This document shows positions 39,963-47,554 of a stretch of 53,926 nt of DNA, piece after piece. The notes under the pieces are model-generated. The model saw only the letters and a list, made by a program, of their open reading frames with translations, did not search any database and was not told the DNA's origin. The stretch's first letter is position 1. Each line of letters starts with the position of its first letter. The stretch spans positions 1 through 53,926 of the forward strand of contig JAMPCH010000013.1 of the NCBI GenBank assembly GCA_023666265.1, written 5' to 3'. Source of the stretch: Roseburia sp. (GTDB taxonomy: Bacteria > Bacillota > Clostridia > Oscillospirales > Ruminococcaceae). Made by a program: the position numbers and the translations under genes.

Positions 39963-40757
39963 TTATTCGCCGAAGAAGAATCCCGCCGTCATATCGAGAT
40001 AATTTTCGCCGCTGTAAGCGGGGAATTTCTTTTTCGCCGCCGCCTTAAACTCGTCGGCGGTCGAAGAGGCTTCGGCGAGCGACTTTACGTCCTCGAGGTA
40101 CGCGATCTTTGTCTTAGCGTCCTTTAGATCCTCGGACGTATAGTGAGAGGTAAGGATCAGGTCATAGCCCTTCGCGATATAATCGTTTAACTGCGCGATG
40201 ATCGCGTCGGCGTGACCCGCGCCCGCGACGATCGAGTGACAGTCGTGACCGAGCATATGGGTATAGACCGCGTTGATATCGGGGATCTCGACGTCAAAGG
40301 CTTCGTCGGTTTGGTGAATGATAAGATCGATCCCGCCGATCGTGATCCTTCCTTCGCCGATAACGTCGGTGATCTTGTGTACGGACTTGTCAAAAATTTC
40401 GCCGAACGCACCCGTGAACTTATCGATCAATGCCTTCCCACCGCCGTTTAACGAATAGTCGGCGGCGTTTTGCGTCGCGTACTTCGGCGCGTCGGGGAGG
40501 AAGCTCGCGCCCGCGCCGTGATAGGCGACGAGGATCCCCGCGATCTCGAGATCGCTCAGATACTGTTCGAGCTCCTTAATATTATCGAAGAAACAGGGCG
40601 ACTCGATCACAATGCCCTTCCCGTTCTTCTCGACGATAAAGACCTCGTCGTCGATGAAGTCGTTCGTCTTATAAGCGTGGAGCTTTACGCCCCCGAAGTC
40701 GTAGACGCTCATTTCGCCCTTCCCGAGCTTTACCACCGTAAATGTGTTTTTGTTCAT
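39963..40757 (-). CDS. Degenerate metallo-beta-lactamase-fold protein
   Basis: 264 residues. The overall pattern (VEKNGKGIVIESPCF, then GILVAYHGAGASFL, THMLGHDCHSIVAG and DLILTSHYTSEDL) follows the MBL fold, but the HxHxDH signature is missing; only isolated His residues remain at these places. A metal-free or altered site is likely, so it may bind rather than hydrolyse. GGAGG lies 7-11 nt before the start. It is divergent from an HxlR regulator with a palindrome between them, which suggests control by it. Substrate unknown. Confidence 0.7.
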   Translation of the reverse strand: MNKNTFTVVKLGKGEMSVYDFGGVKLHAYKTNDFIDDEVFIVEKNGKGIVIESPCFFDNIKELEQYLSDLEIAGILVAYHGAGASFLPDAPKYATQNAADYSLNGGGKALIDKFTGAFGEIFDKSVHKITDVIGEGRITIGGIDLIIHQTDEAFDVEIPDINAVYTHMLGHDCHSIVAGAGHADAIIAQLNDYIAKGYDLILTSHYTSEDLKDAKTKIAYLEDVKSLAEASSTADEFKAAAKKKFPAYSGENYLDMTAGFFFGE

Positions 40758-40821
40758 CGTTATGTCCTCCTTGATGTGTTATGAAATTTCGTTCGGGCGT
40801 GTTTCCCGACCCCGTGATCTA

Positions 40822-40850
40822 ATGATAACACATAAATTTTAAGCTGTAAA
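40822..40850 (-). promoter_or_regulatory. Promoter of the MBL-fold gene
   Basis: On the minus strand TTTACA (40845-40850), a 17-bp spacer and TATCAT (40822-40827). Confidence 0.7.
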
Positions 40851-40860
40851 GTATGCACTT

Positions 40861-40882
40861 TTTTGTAACCCGGTTACGAAAA
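40861..40882. promoter_or_regulatory. Palindromic operator, probably for the HxlR regulator
   Basis: GTAACC-C-GGTTAC (40865-40877) is a perfect inverted repeat with TTTT and AAAA beyond the arms. It lies 11 bp upstream of the -35 box of the MBL promoter and about 50 bp before that of the HxlR gene. Confidence 0.6.
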
Positions 40883-40933
40883 GGTGAGATTTACACATTT
40901 ACGCGGGAAATTCGCAAAAAAAATTTTTTGAAA

Positions 40934-40962
40934 TTGACAGGGAAGCGAAAAAATGATATAAT
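40934..40962 (+). promoter_or_regulatory. Perfect-consensus promoter of the HxlR gene
   Basis: TTGACA (40934-40939), 17 bp, TATAAT (40957-40962). Confidence 0.92.
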
Positions 40963-41001
40963 AAAATCATAAATCACATTTTATAAAAAGGAGGAGTAAA
41001 A

Positions 41002-41334
41002 ATGATCGCGAAAAAAGAGCTTCCCGCGTGCGACGTCGCAACGACCGTCCAAATCATCGGGAGTAAATGGAAGCTTCTCATTATCCGAAATCTCCAGAGC
41101 CGCCCGTGGCGGTTCAACGAACTAAAGAAAAACCTCGAGGGGATCAGCCATAAGGTCTTGGCTGAGAGCCTTCGCTCGATGGAGGAGGACGGGATCATTT
41201 TAAAAAACGCCTATTCCGAGGTTCCGCCCCGGGTCGAGTATTCGCTGACCGAGCTGGGCGAATCCATGCGCCCGATCCTGTCCGCGATGGAGGTATGGGG
41301 CGCGAGCTATAAGGCGAGCCGAAACGGATCGTAA
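41002..41334 (+). CDS. HxlR-family winged-helix regulator
   Basis: 110 residues, the family length. The start with a single conserved Cys (LPACDVATTVQIIGSKWKLLIIRNL) is followed by the recognition region RFNELKKNLEGISHKVLAESLRSMEEDGII and the wing VPPRVEYSLTELGESM. HxlR proteins bind as dimers to palindromes and often sense electrophiles or oxidants through the N-terminal Cys. AAAGGAGG precedes the ATG. It probably controls the divergent MBL gene and is co-transcribed with the two lipoproteins that follow after 13 nt. Confidence 0.93.
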   Translation: MIAKKELPACDVATTVQIIGSKWKLLIIRNLQSRPWRFNELKKNLEGISHKVLAESLRSMEEDGIILKNAYSEVPPRVEYSLTELGESMRPILSAMEVWGASYKASRNGS

Positions 41335-41347
41335 AGGAGGCGATATA

Positions 41348-42556
41348 ATGAGGAGAAGGATCGCGCTTTTGGGAATGATCGCGCTGTTTCTTTCGGGGTG
41401 TTCGCTTTTCACCGCGTCCGATCAAGCTATGATCGAGAAGATCGAGGCTTTGACCGAGCCGAAACCCGAGGAAACGATCGAAGCGTCGGGAGAAGCGGTC
41501 GCGGAGGAGAAGGACAGCGCCGCGTCGGCTTCGCCCGAGCGGGAGAGCGGCGAGGAGATCGCGTTTGAGCCCTTTCGCGGGGTAGGGAAGGACGAAACGC
41601 CGCTTGATACGATCAATTATAAGGATCGCCGCCCCGCGATCGTATGCGCCGACGGGGAATATACCTATATTTCATGGGACGGGGTCGTATACCGATATAA
41701 CGAAGCGATGACCTCGCCCGAGCCATTATTCGAGAAAAACGCATATGATCTAAATTATCGGGACGGCGGACTGTATTTTATCGAGGACAACGCGTATCGC
41801 CTGAACGGGAACGACATTGTACATCAGGAGGGCGTACCGTACCGCTATGATCTCTCTGCGGGTACGTTCCGACAGCTGTCCGATCGATCGGTCGCTTCGC
41901 TCTTCGTCTGTGACGAGGGGATCTTTTTCACTGAATTTGCGAGGGCGGACGACCCGCTCCCGAGCGGGGTATATCGTCTCGACGAAGGGACGGGGAACGC
42001 CGAGCGGCTTTATGACGGCTATCGCTATCTCGAGTATGGGGGCTATACGCTAAGGCGGCAATGGGGCGAGGAGGAGAAGGTCTATTTCTCCGACGGAGAC
42101 CGTTTTTACCTTTTGGAAGGCGTACAGCCCGAGGACGATCGGCTCTGTGGCGACTATTACTATTATCGGTCGACGAAGGACGGGACGCTGAGCCGCCTCT
42201 CGATGCTGACGGGCGAGACATTGACCCTCCAATGTAGTGAGGAAGAGCTGGACGCGATCTACGCGGACGCGCTTTTTCCCGACGAGCGGGATCGCCTCTT
42301 TTTCTGCGCCGACTATACCGTGTTTAACGGCGAGCTTTATTTCGCGGATCTATCGGCGAATTTTTATCGCTATGACGAGGCGGAGGGCGCGTATACCGTG
42401 CTCGATTTTGAGCGACCGATCGAGTATCTCTATACCGACGAAAAAACGCTTTATGCCGCGCTCCGCTTAAACGACGGGGAGAGCTATGATCCCGTTCTCC
42501 GCTTCGCGAAGCTTACGGTCAGCGGGACGAGCGTGGAATGTGAAGTACTGCTGTAA
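41348..42556 (+). CDS. Lipoprotein with beta-propeller-like repeats
   Basis: 402 residues; lipobox LSGC with Cys18. A Glu/Ala/Ser-rich stalk (about 30-75) leads to a beta-rich domain of repeated Tyr-rich strands (YTYISWDGVVYRYNE, GGLYFIEDNAYRL, EEKVYFSDGDRFYLLEG, NGELYFADLSANFYRYDE). It resembles DUF5050-type propellers. No catalytic residues are apparent. AAAGGAGG lies upstream of the start. It is linked to the HxlR gene and to the next lipoprotein (13 nt each side). Function is unknown; ligand binding at the surface is plausible. Confidence 0.8.
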   Translation: MRRRIALLGMIALFLSGCSLFTASDQAMIEKIEALTEPKPEETIEASGEAVAEEKDSAASASPERESGEEIAFEPFRGVGKDETPLDTINYKDRRPAIVCADGEYTYISWDGVVYRYNEAMTSPEPLFEKNAYDLNYRDGGLYFIEDNAYRLNGNDIVHQEGVPYRYDLSAGTFRQLSDRSVASLFVCDEGIFFTEFARADDPLPSGVYRLDEGTGNAERLYDGYRYLEYGGYTLRRQWGEEEKVYFSDGDRFYLLEGVQPEDDRLCGDYYYYRSTKDGTLSRLSMLTGETLTLQCSEEELDAIYADALFPDERDRLFFCADYTVFNGELYFADLSANFYRYDEAEGAYTVLDFERPIEYLYTDEKTLYAALRLNDGESYDPVLRFAKLTVSGTSVECEVLL

Positions 42557-42569
42557 ATGGGGGATAAAG

Positions 42570-44585
42570 ATGAAAAGTAAGCGTATATACGGGCTGTTGA
42601 CGGCGGCGCTCCTAATGTTCTCCTGTGGGTGCGACCAACGGGAGGAGGAGCGGGAGAGCGCGGCGATCGAGACCTTTATTTATGAGAAGGCGAGCGCCCC
42701 GACCCTTATAGCGGCGGCGGGCGAGACCCTTTATACCCTCCGCTCGGACGAAAGTAACGCCTCGCTCTTTACCGCTTATGACAGGAGCGGAGAACCGCTA
42801 TGGAGCGCGGCGATCCCCGAGCTTTCGCCCTATGACGTAAAGGCGATCTGTGCCGACGAAAACGCGATTTACGCGGCGATCGACGGCGGGCGGGGCATTA
42901 CCCTTTCACGGATCGAGCTCGGGTCGGGGTCGGTCGCGCCGATCACCGAGCTTGAGGGATTGAGCGGGCTGGATAAGCTCGGCGTATGCGACGGGAAGCT
43001 GTACTGGATCGGGAAAGGGACCGAACCGCCGAAGTCCGTCGATCCCTTCGTGACCGAGGAGGGCGTAGCGATCTATTTTGAGGACGCGGGGAAGGAAATG
43101 GGCTGTTTCGATCTTAACGGCGGCGAAAGTACCGTTTCCGAGTTCGAGTTTCCCGTCTCGTTCGCCGTGTCCGGCGAGACGGTGACGGTCTACGGCTATG
43201 ACAGCGAGGGAGGTTATTACTTCGCCGATCACGCGAAGCCGAATTCCAAAAAATATACAAATAAGCTCGGACTTTTTACGAGCTTTGAGTATTACGGCGA
43301 GGACGGCGCGTTCGCCTTTATCGGCGCGAACGATTTTACGGGCGTCCTCCCCGTCAGTAAGGCGGACGGCGAAAGCGGCGTGATCCGCGCCGTAAAGGGC
43401 GTATATCCGTTTTTCCCCTCGGATATCTGCGCGTCGGAGGCGGGGTATGTCTGGCTAAAGACCGCCGATTCCGCCCTCTCCGCCGAGAAAAAAATCAAGC
43501 GCTATGACCTGAGCGATACCGTCATTCAAGGAAACCCGATACGCGTAATCTCCAGTCAATACTTTGTCGAACAACCCTTCGGCGCGGGGAGCGAGATCCA
43601 ATTGAGCCAGCTCAGCGGCGAGGGCTTCGCGCTGACCGTTTTGTCGCTCGATAAAAGCTATGACGCGGCGATGATCGGCTCGGATCAGGGGATCGCGAGC
43701 GACGTCAAAACCAAGGGGAGCTTTTACCCGCTGAACGACGTGCCGGGCGTTTCGGATTACCTCGACCGCTGTTTCCCGTACATTCGCGAGGCGGTCACGG
43801 ACGAGGACGGGAATATCTGTATGCTCCCCGTTATGGTCGAGATCCCGCTGATCGTCTATCACGAAAAAAACTGCGCCGAGAGCGGGATCGTCCTCTCGTT
43901 GGAGTTAGAGCCTTTTATACAGGCGGTAAAGCGGGCGTCCGACGTTTCCGAGTACTACGGCTGTTCGCGCTATCAACTGGTGAATAGCCTGCTCGCGGCG
44001 TATCTTACGGAAAATCGATCGTTCGATACCGAGGAATTTCGGCGTCTCGCCGCGCTGATCAAGGAGCAATGCGCCGAGGACATTTTTAAAGGTAATTTTG
44101 AATTGTATTCCGCGCTCCTGACGGCGCAGAGCGATACGGAGAATCGGTATTACACGCGAATTTACGAGCAAACGCTGTTTACGCAATTACAATATCGCTT
44201 TCAACAGCTCGCGCTGATCGGCGACGAAGATCTTCGCGCCGCGCCGATGCCGCTATCGGGGAAGGGAAAAAGCTTCGCCGTTTGTACCTTCCTTTGCGTC
44301 AATCCTTATTCCGACCGCCTGTCCGAAACGCTCGCCTTCCTTGAGAACACGGTAAGCGCGATGTCCGCCGAGCGAAACTCCTTTATGCTCGCCGACCCGG
44401 CTACCTATGAGGATACGCCGCTCGCGCGGGATCTTTACGCGATCTATCAAAACGGCGTGATCGGCTTTCAGTTCCCCTCCGAGATCTACGCCGCCGACTT
44501 TGAGCGCTACTGCGCCGATGAGATCACGCTCGAAGAACTGATCGCCGAAGCCGACCGAAAGCTGTCCGCCTATCTGAACGAGTAA
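42570..44585 (+). CDS. Lipoprotein: N-terminal propeller fused to a solute-binding-protein-like half
   Basis: 671 residues from ATG at 42570 (GGGGGAT 6 nt upstream). The signal ends near LLMFSCGC, so it is a lipoprotein. Residues about 40-360 are repeated beta strands (YTLRSDESNASLFTAYDRSGEPLW, NAIYAAIDGG, GKLYWIGKG). From about 390 the sequence turns to a type 1 solute-binding-protein pattern: PLNDVPGVSDYLDRCFPYIREAVTDEDGNICMLPVMVEIPLIVYHEK, then helices, and the end YCADEITLEELIAEADRKLSAYLNE. No ABC permease is nearby. It may capture a ligand sensed elsewhere or use a shared transporter. Confidence 0.75.
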   Translation: MKSKRIYGLLTAALLMFSCGCDQREEERESAAIETFIYEKASAPTLIAAAGETLYTLRSDESNASLFTAYDRSGEPLWSAAIPELSPYDVKAICADENAIYAAIDGGRGITLSRIELGSGSVAPITELEGLSGLDKLGVCDGKLYWIGKGTEPPKSVDPFVTEEGVAIYFEDAGKEMGCFDLNGGESTVSEFEFPVSFAVSGETVTVYGYDSEGGYYFADHAKPNSKKYTNKLGLFTSFEYYGEDGAFAFIGANDFTGVLPVSKADGESGVIRAVKGVYPFFPSDICASEAGYVWLKTADSALSAEKKIKRYDLSDTVIQGNPIRVISSQYFVEQPFGAGSEIQLSQLSGEGFALTVLSLDKSYDAAMIGSDQGIASDVKTKGSFYPLNDVPGVSDYLDRCFPYIREAVTDEDGNICMLPVMVEIPLIVYHEKNCAESGIVLSLELEPFIQAVKRASDVSEYYGCSRYQLVNSLLAAYLTENRSFDTEEFRRLAALIKEQCAEDIFKGNFELYSALLTAQSDTENRYYTRIYEQTLFTQLQYRFQQLALIGDEDLRAAPMPLSGKGKSFAVCTFLCVNPYSDRLSETLAFLENTVSAMSAERNSFMLADPATYEDTPLARDLYAIYQNGVIGFQFPSEIYAADFERYCADEITLEELIAEADRKLSAYLNE

Positions 44586-44601
44586 AAACCTCTCATGTAT
44601 T

Positions 44602-44871
44602 AGACCACCTCGGAAACTTCCGAAATATGCTACCCTGTACTGATCTGCAATTAAAACCGTAGACAAAAAATCTACGCAAAACCGCATAAATCCAAGCTTT
44701 TGCTTGATTTTTTGTACGGTTTATAATTGCAGATCAGTACGACCAGTCCTTTTTGTGCTGTGCTTTGCCGTCTTCCCTTGAAATACATACAGTATTCCTG
44801 CGGAAATCCGACAAACCACAGCGCAAAAAATCCGTCGTCATTCAGCATTCCGTAAGTTTCCGAGGAGGTCT
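44602..44871 (+). mobile_element. MITE-like element family B, copy 2, carrying a nested family C element
   Basis: 270 bp. The outer inverted repeats AGACCACCTCGGAAACTTCC and the complement of the right end match the copies at 24238 and 46708. The internal sequence (TTTGTGCTGTGCTTTGCCG, then CATACAGTATTCCTGCGG) is shared by all three. A 104-bp inner element sits 35 bp from the left end and is absent in copy 1. No ORF. The 379-bp gap holds this element and a possible ECF-type promoter. Confidence 0.85.
44637..44740 (+). mobile_element. MITE-like element family C, copy 1, nested in family B
   Basis: 104 bp. GTACTGATCTGCAATTA (44637-44653) is a perfect inverted match of TAATTGCAGATCAGTAC (44724-44740), and AAACCGTA/TACGGTTT extends the stem. 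The tip has two small hairpins (GTAGA...TCTAC and AAGC-TTTT-GCTT). The site without it is seen in the family B element at 24238. Confidence 0.82.
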
Positions 44872-44893
44872 ATTAAAAAACGTCAGTTTTCCC

Positions 44894-44917
44894 GAACCTT
44901 TTTCCTTTTCTCCCGAC
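44894..44917 (+). promoter_or_regulatory. Possible ECF-type promoter of the extended sigma factor gene
   Basis: GAAC (44894-44897) and CGAC (44914-44917) are 16 bp apart, similar to the GAAC/CGTC arrangement of ECF promoters. It would allow autoregulation. The match is short and may be chance. Confidence 0.25.
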
Positions 44918-44964
44918 TTATAAGGCGTAGATCGGTTTACAAAAAAGTTTGGCGAGGTGAGACT

Positions 44965-46596
44965 GTGAAGTATGTGAACGACGAGCTGGTCGAAAGCACC
45001 TATCTCTTTTGCGTAAAGCGCGTTTCCGACAGCGAGGCGGCGAAGGACTTGGCTCAGGATATTCTCTATGAGGCGATCCGCGCCCTCTCGGAGGGTCGGG
45101 AATTTGTCAGCTTTTATTCCTGGTACTGGAAAATGGCACGGAATAAATACGCCGACTATATCGGGCATAAGCAATGCCCCGACCTTCCGCTCGAGGCGGC
45201 GGGCGGGATCGCCGCGAACGCCCCCGCCCCCGTGGAAAGGCTCATCGCGGAGGAGGAGCTTTCCGCTCTCAACTACTCGCTTTCACGTCTTACCGCGTCC
45301 TATCGTGAGATCATGATACGCTTTTATCTCCGCGAACAGTCCGTGAACGGTATCGCCGACGATCTGGGGATTCCTGTCGGTACGGTCAAGCGCAGGCTGT
45401 TCGACGCGAGAATGCAGCTGAAAGAGAGGTTTGATATGATGAATACGATCGGAAAATCGGCGTATGCCCCCGTTCGGGCGGATTGGTTTTGGGGCGGAAT
45501 GGCAATGCGCGCGTCCCGCCTTATGGAAAGCTCAAAGATCATTCCCCAGGTAACGGTGATCTGTCGCGCGGAGCAAAAGTCCGTCAACGACATCGCGGAC
45601 GAAATGGGGATCGCTCCCGTCTACTTGGAGGAGATCCTTGACAAAATGACGGAGGAAAAATTACTGATAAGCCCCGCGAAGGGGAAGTATCTCTCCAATT
45701 GTTGCGTGTTCCCAAAGCGGGCATATGCCGAAGCGACGGTGTACGCCAACAAGGCTTTTCACGACGGCGGCTATCCCGAAAGAATTACCGAAAAACTGCT
45801 TATGCTCAAGGATAAAATCACGTCCCTGTCCTTTTACGGGAATGACTTTGAGTACGGCTATTTGATGTGGATCCTGTACGCCGTGGCGGAGGAACTTTTC
45901 GGCGAGGAGGGTCGCGAAAGACATCTCGAAAAATACGGCGGGAAATACCCTCGCGACGAGCGGAAATATCAGCTCACCGTACAGTTTCTCCCGCCCGACG
46001 AGGACTTTGACGGCTCGATCCTTCACGAGAGGAAGGCGGTGAACTGGTCATGCCTGCACCAAAATTTTAACACCGCCGACTATGGTAGAGCGACGTTTGT
46101 TAACCGATTTGAGGCAGAACCTTTCCCGAACGACAGCGACGGCTTCGACGACTGGCGGCGAGGACGGGACGGGTGGGTGGACGGGAACAATATCTCCCTA
46201 CTGCTCGACCTTAGCGAGCGCCCGGATAAAAAGCTGACCAAATTTGAGGAGGAAAAGGCGGCGGAGCTTCTGAAAAACGGTCTGTTAAAAAAGGACGGTG
46301 AGCGGCTGATCGTCCAACTTCCGATCTTCGCCGAAACGACGTATGAGGAGCTTCGCGAAACGATCCGCGTTGAGATCAAAGCGCTCGCCCGCGAGTACGC
46401 CGATACGATCGGCGGCGAGGTGGAGAAGCACCTTTCCCCTTACGTCCGTCGGGATCTGTTCCGTCATTTCCTTCACTGGGATATGCAAATGTTCTTCCAG
46501 ATCACGGGCGCGCTTTTCTGGTACGGCTGGGATAAACATCTCGCCCTACCCGAGGATTACAACCGCTCGGCGGCGGGGCTGTACCTAATGAAATAG
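44965..46596 (+). CDS. ECF-type sigma-70 factor with a long C-terminal extension
   Basis: 543 residues from GTG at 44965 (GAGGTGA just upstream). Sigma region 2 covers about 8-75 (DSEAAKDLAQDILYEAI, FYSWYWKMARNKYADYI) and region 4 about 98-150 (LTASYREIMIRFYLREQSVNGIADDLGIPVGTVKRRLFDAR). An ordinary ECF factor would end near 170; here about 380 residues follow. They start with VRADWFWGGMAMRASRLMESS and include a probable second helix-turn-helix (SVNDIADEMGIAPVYLEEILDKMTEEKLLI, about 205-235). A large domain with YGYLMWILYAVAEELFGEE and FLHWDMQMFFQITGALFWYGWDKHL ends it. No anti-sigma factor is adjacent, so the extension may sense or restrain activity. Family B elements flank the gene on both sides. 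Confidence 0.85.
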   Translation: MKYVNDELVESTYLFCVKRVSDSEAAKDLAQDILYEAIRALSEGREFVSFYSWYWKMARNKYADYIGHKQCPDLPLEAAGGIAANAPAPVERLIAEEELSALNYSLSRLTASYREIMIRFYLREQSVNGIADDLGIPVGTVKRRLFDARMQLKERFDMMNTIGKSAYAPVRADWFWGGMAMRASRLMESSKIIPQVTVICRAEQKSVNDIADEMGIAPVYLEEILDKMTEEKLLISPAKGKYLSNCCVFPKRAYAEATVYANKAFHDGGYPERITEKLLMLKDKITSLSFYGNDFEYGYLMWILYAVAEELFGEEGRERHLEKYGGKYPRDERKYQLTVQFLPPDEDFDGSILHERKAVNWSCLHQNFNTADYGRATFVNRFEAEPFPNDSDGFDDWRRGRDGWVDGNNISLLLDLSERPDKKLTKFEEEKAAELLKNGLLKKDGERLIVQLPIFAETTYEELRETIRVEIKALAREYADTIGGEVEKHLSPYVRRDLFRHFLHWDMQMFFQITGALFWYGWDKHLALPEDYNRSAAGLYLMK

Positions 46597-46632
46597 GCAC
46601 GAAAGCGATCGTTCTTATTTACATATTTTATG

Positions 46633-46673
46633 AACAAACCCCCGAGATCGTTTAAAACTCGGGGGTTTGTTTT
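46633..46673 (+). terminator. Rho-independent terminator of the extended sigma factor gene
   Basis: A perfect 14-bp stem, AACAAACCCCCGAG (46633-46646) with CTCGGGGGTTTGTT (46658-46671), is followed by T-rich sequence. Confidence 0.9.
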
Positions 46674-46707
46674 AGATCTTTTAGGGAAGGAGAGGAGATC
46701 GGCTATT

Positions 46708-46974
46708 AGACCACCTCGGAAACTTCCGAATTACGCTCTGTACTGATCTGCAATTAAAACCGTAGACAAAAAATCTACGCAAAACCGCATAAATCCAAGC
46801 TTTTGCTTGATTTTTTGTACGGTTTTTCATTGCATATCAGTACGACTGGCCCTTTTTGTGCTGTGCTTTGCCGGCTTCCCTTGAAATACATACAGTATTC
46901 CTGCGGAAACCCGACAAACCACAGCGCAAAAAATTCGTCGCCATTCAGCATTCCGAAAGTTCCCGAGGAGGTCT
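46708..46974 (+). mobile_element. MITE-like element family B, copy 3, carrying a nested family C element
   Basis: 267 bp, same orientation and same organisation as copy 2, on the other side of the sigma factor gene. The last base pairs of its right end (GGTCTA) form the stop codon of the convergent DUF4364 gene. The gap from the sigma gene to DUF4364 contains only the terminator at 46633, a GGGAAGG motif at 46684 and this element. Confidence 0.85.
46740..46843 (+). mobile_element. MITE-like element family C, copy 2, nested in family B
   Basis: 104 bp at the equivalent place of family B. The left arm GTACTGATCTGCAATTA is intact, while the right arm has drifted (TTTTTCATTGCATATCAGTAC), so the hairpin is less perfect than in copy 1. 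Confidence 0.8.
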
Positions 46975-47542
46975 ATTTATCATAAAGAAAAAAATCATCC
47001 TTTAAAAACATATTCATGATCCGTCTGATGATAAACGAGGGCTTTGATAAAAAGCGCTCCTTCATTTCCTTCGCCTGCTCCTCATCGGGCGCGAAAACGC
47101 TGACCGCGAGGATGATCTGACCGTTGAGCTCGTTTAAAAACTGGACGTTTAGGTCATAGCGCTCGCGGCGGTAATCATAGCTGATAAAACAGCGGATCGA
47201 CTTTTCGCGTTCTATTCGTTCGAGGATCTCCCGTCCCGTTTCGATCGTTTTTTCACGGATCGTGAGCGGGATATGAGAGAGAAATCCTTCCGCGAGCGTC
47301 TTACCGTCGGGGAGGAGGGTATAGATCCGCTCGCCGCGCTCTTTATCCTGTCTAACCCGAATGAGGTCCTTTTTCTCCATTCGCTCCGTCGCGCTCATCA
47401 ACTCGAAGTAATTGACTGTTTCGAGCGTTTGGACCAGCTCGCTGATCACATAGTCGCCGAGCTCGCCGAATTCATTCAGGATAAAACAAAAATATACGCA
47501 TATATCAAAATCGTCATAAATCTTGATCGTGGGGATATTCAT
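46973..47542 (-). CDS. DUF4364 family protein (PadR-like winged helix)
   Basis: 189 residues. The family start TIKIYDDFDICVYFCFILNEFGELGDYVISELV is followed by a winged-helix pattern (YFELMSATERMEKKDLIRVRQDKERGERIYTLLPDGKTLAEGF) and a C-terminal alpha/beta part. DUF4364 proteins are common in Clostridia; they look like DNA-binding regulators without a defined target. The stop codon TAG (46973-46975) lies at the end of the family B element, so the original C-terminus may have been altered by the insertion. It follows aroC in the same direction after 12 nt. Confidence 0.87.
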   Translation of the reverse strand: MNIPTIKIYDDFDICVYFCFILNEFGELGDYVISELVQTLETVNYFELMSATERMEKKDLIRVRQDKERGERIYTLLPDGKTLAEGFLSHIPLTIREKTIETGREILERIEREKSIRCFISYDYRRERYDLNVQFLNELNGQIILAVSVFAPDEEQAKEMKERFLSKPSFIIRRIMNMFLKDDFFLYDK

Positions 47543-47554
47543 AAACGCGCCTCT

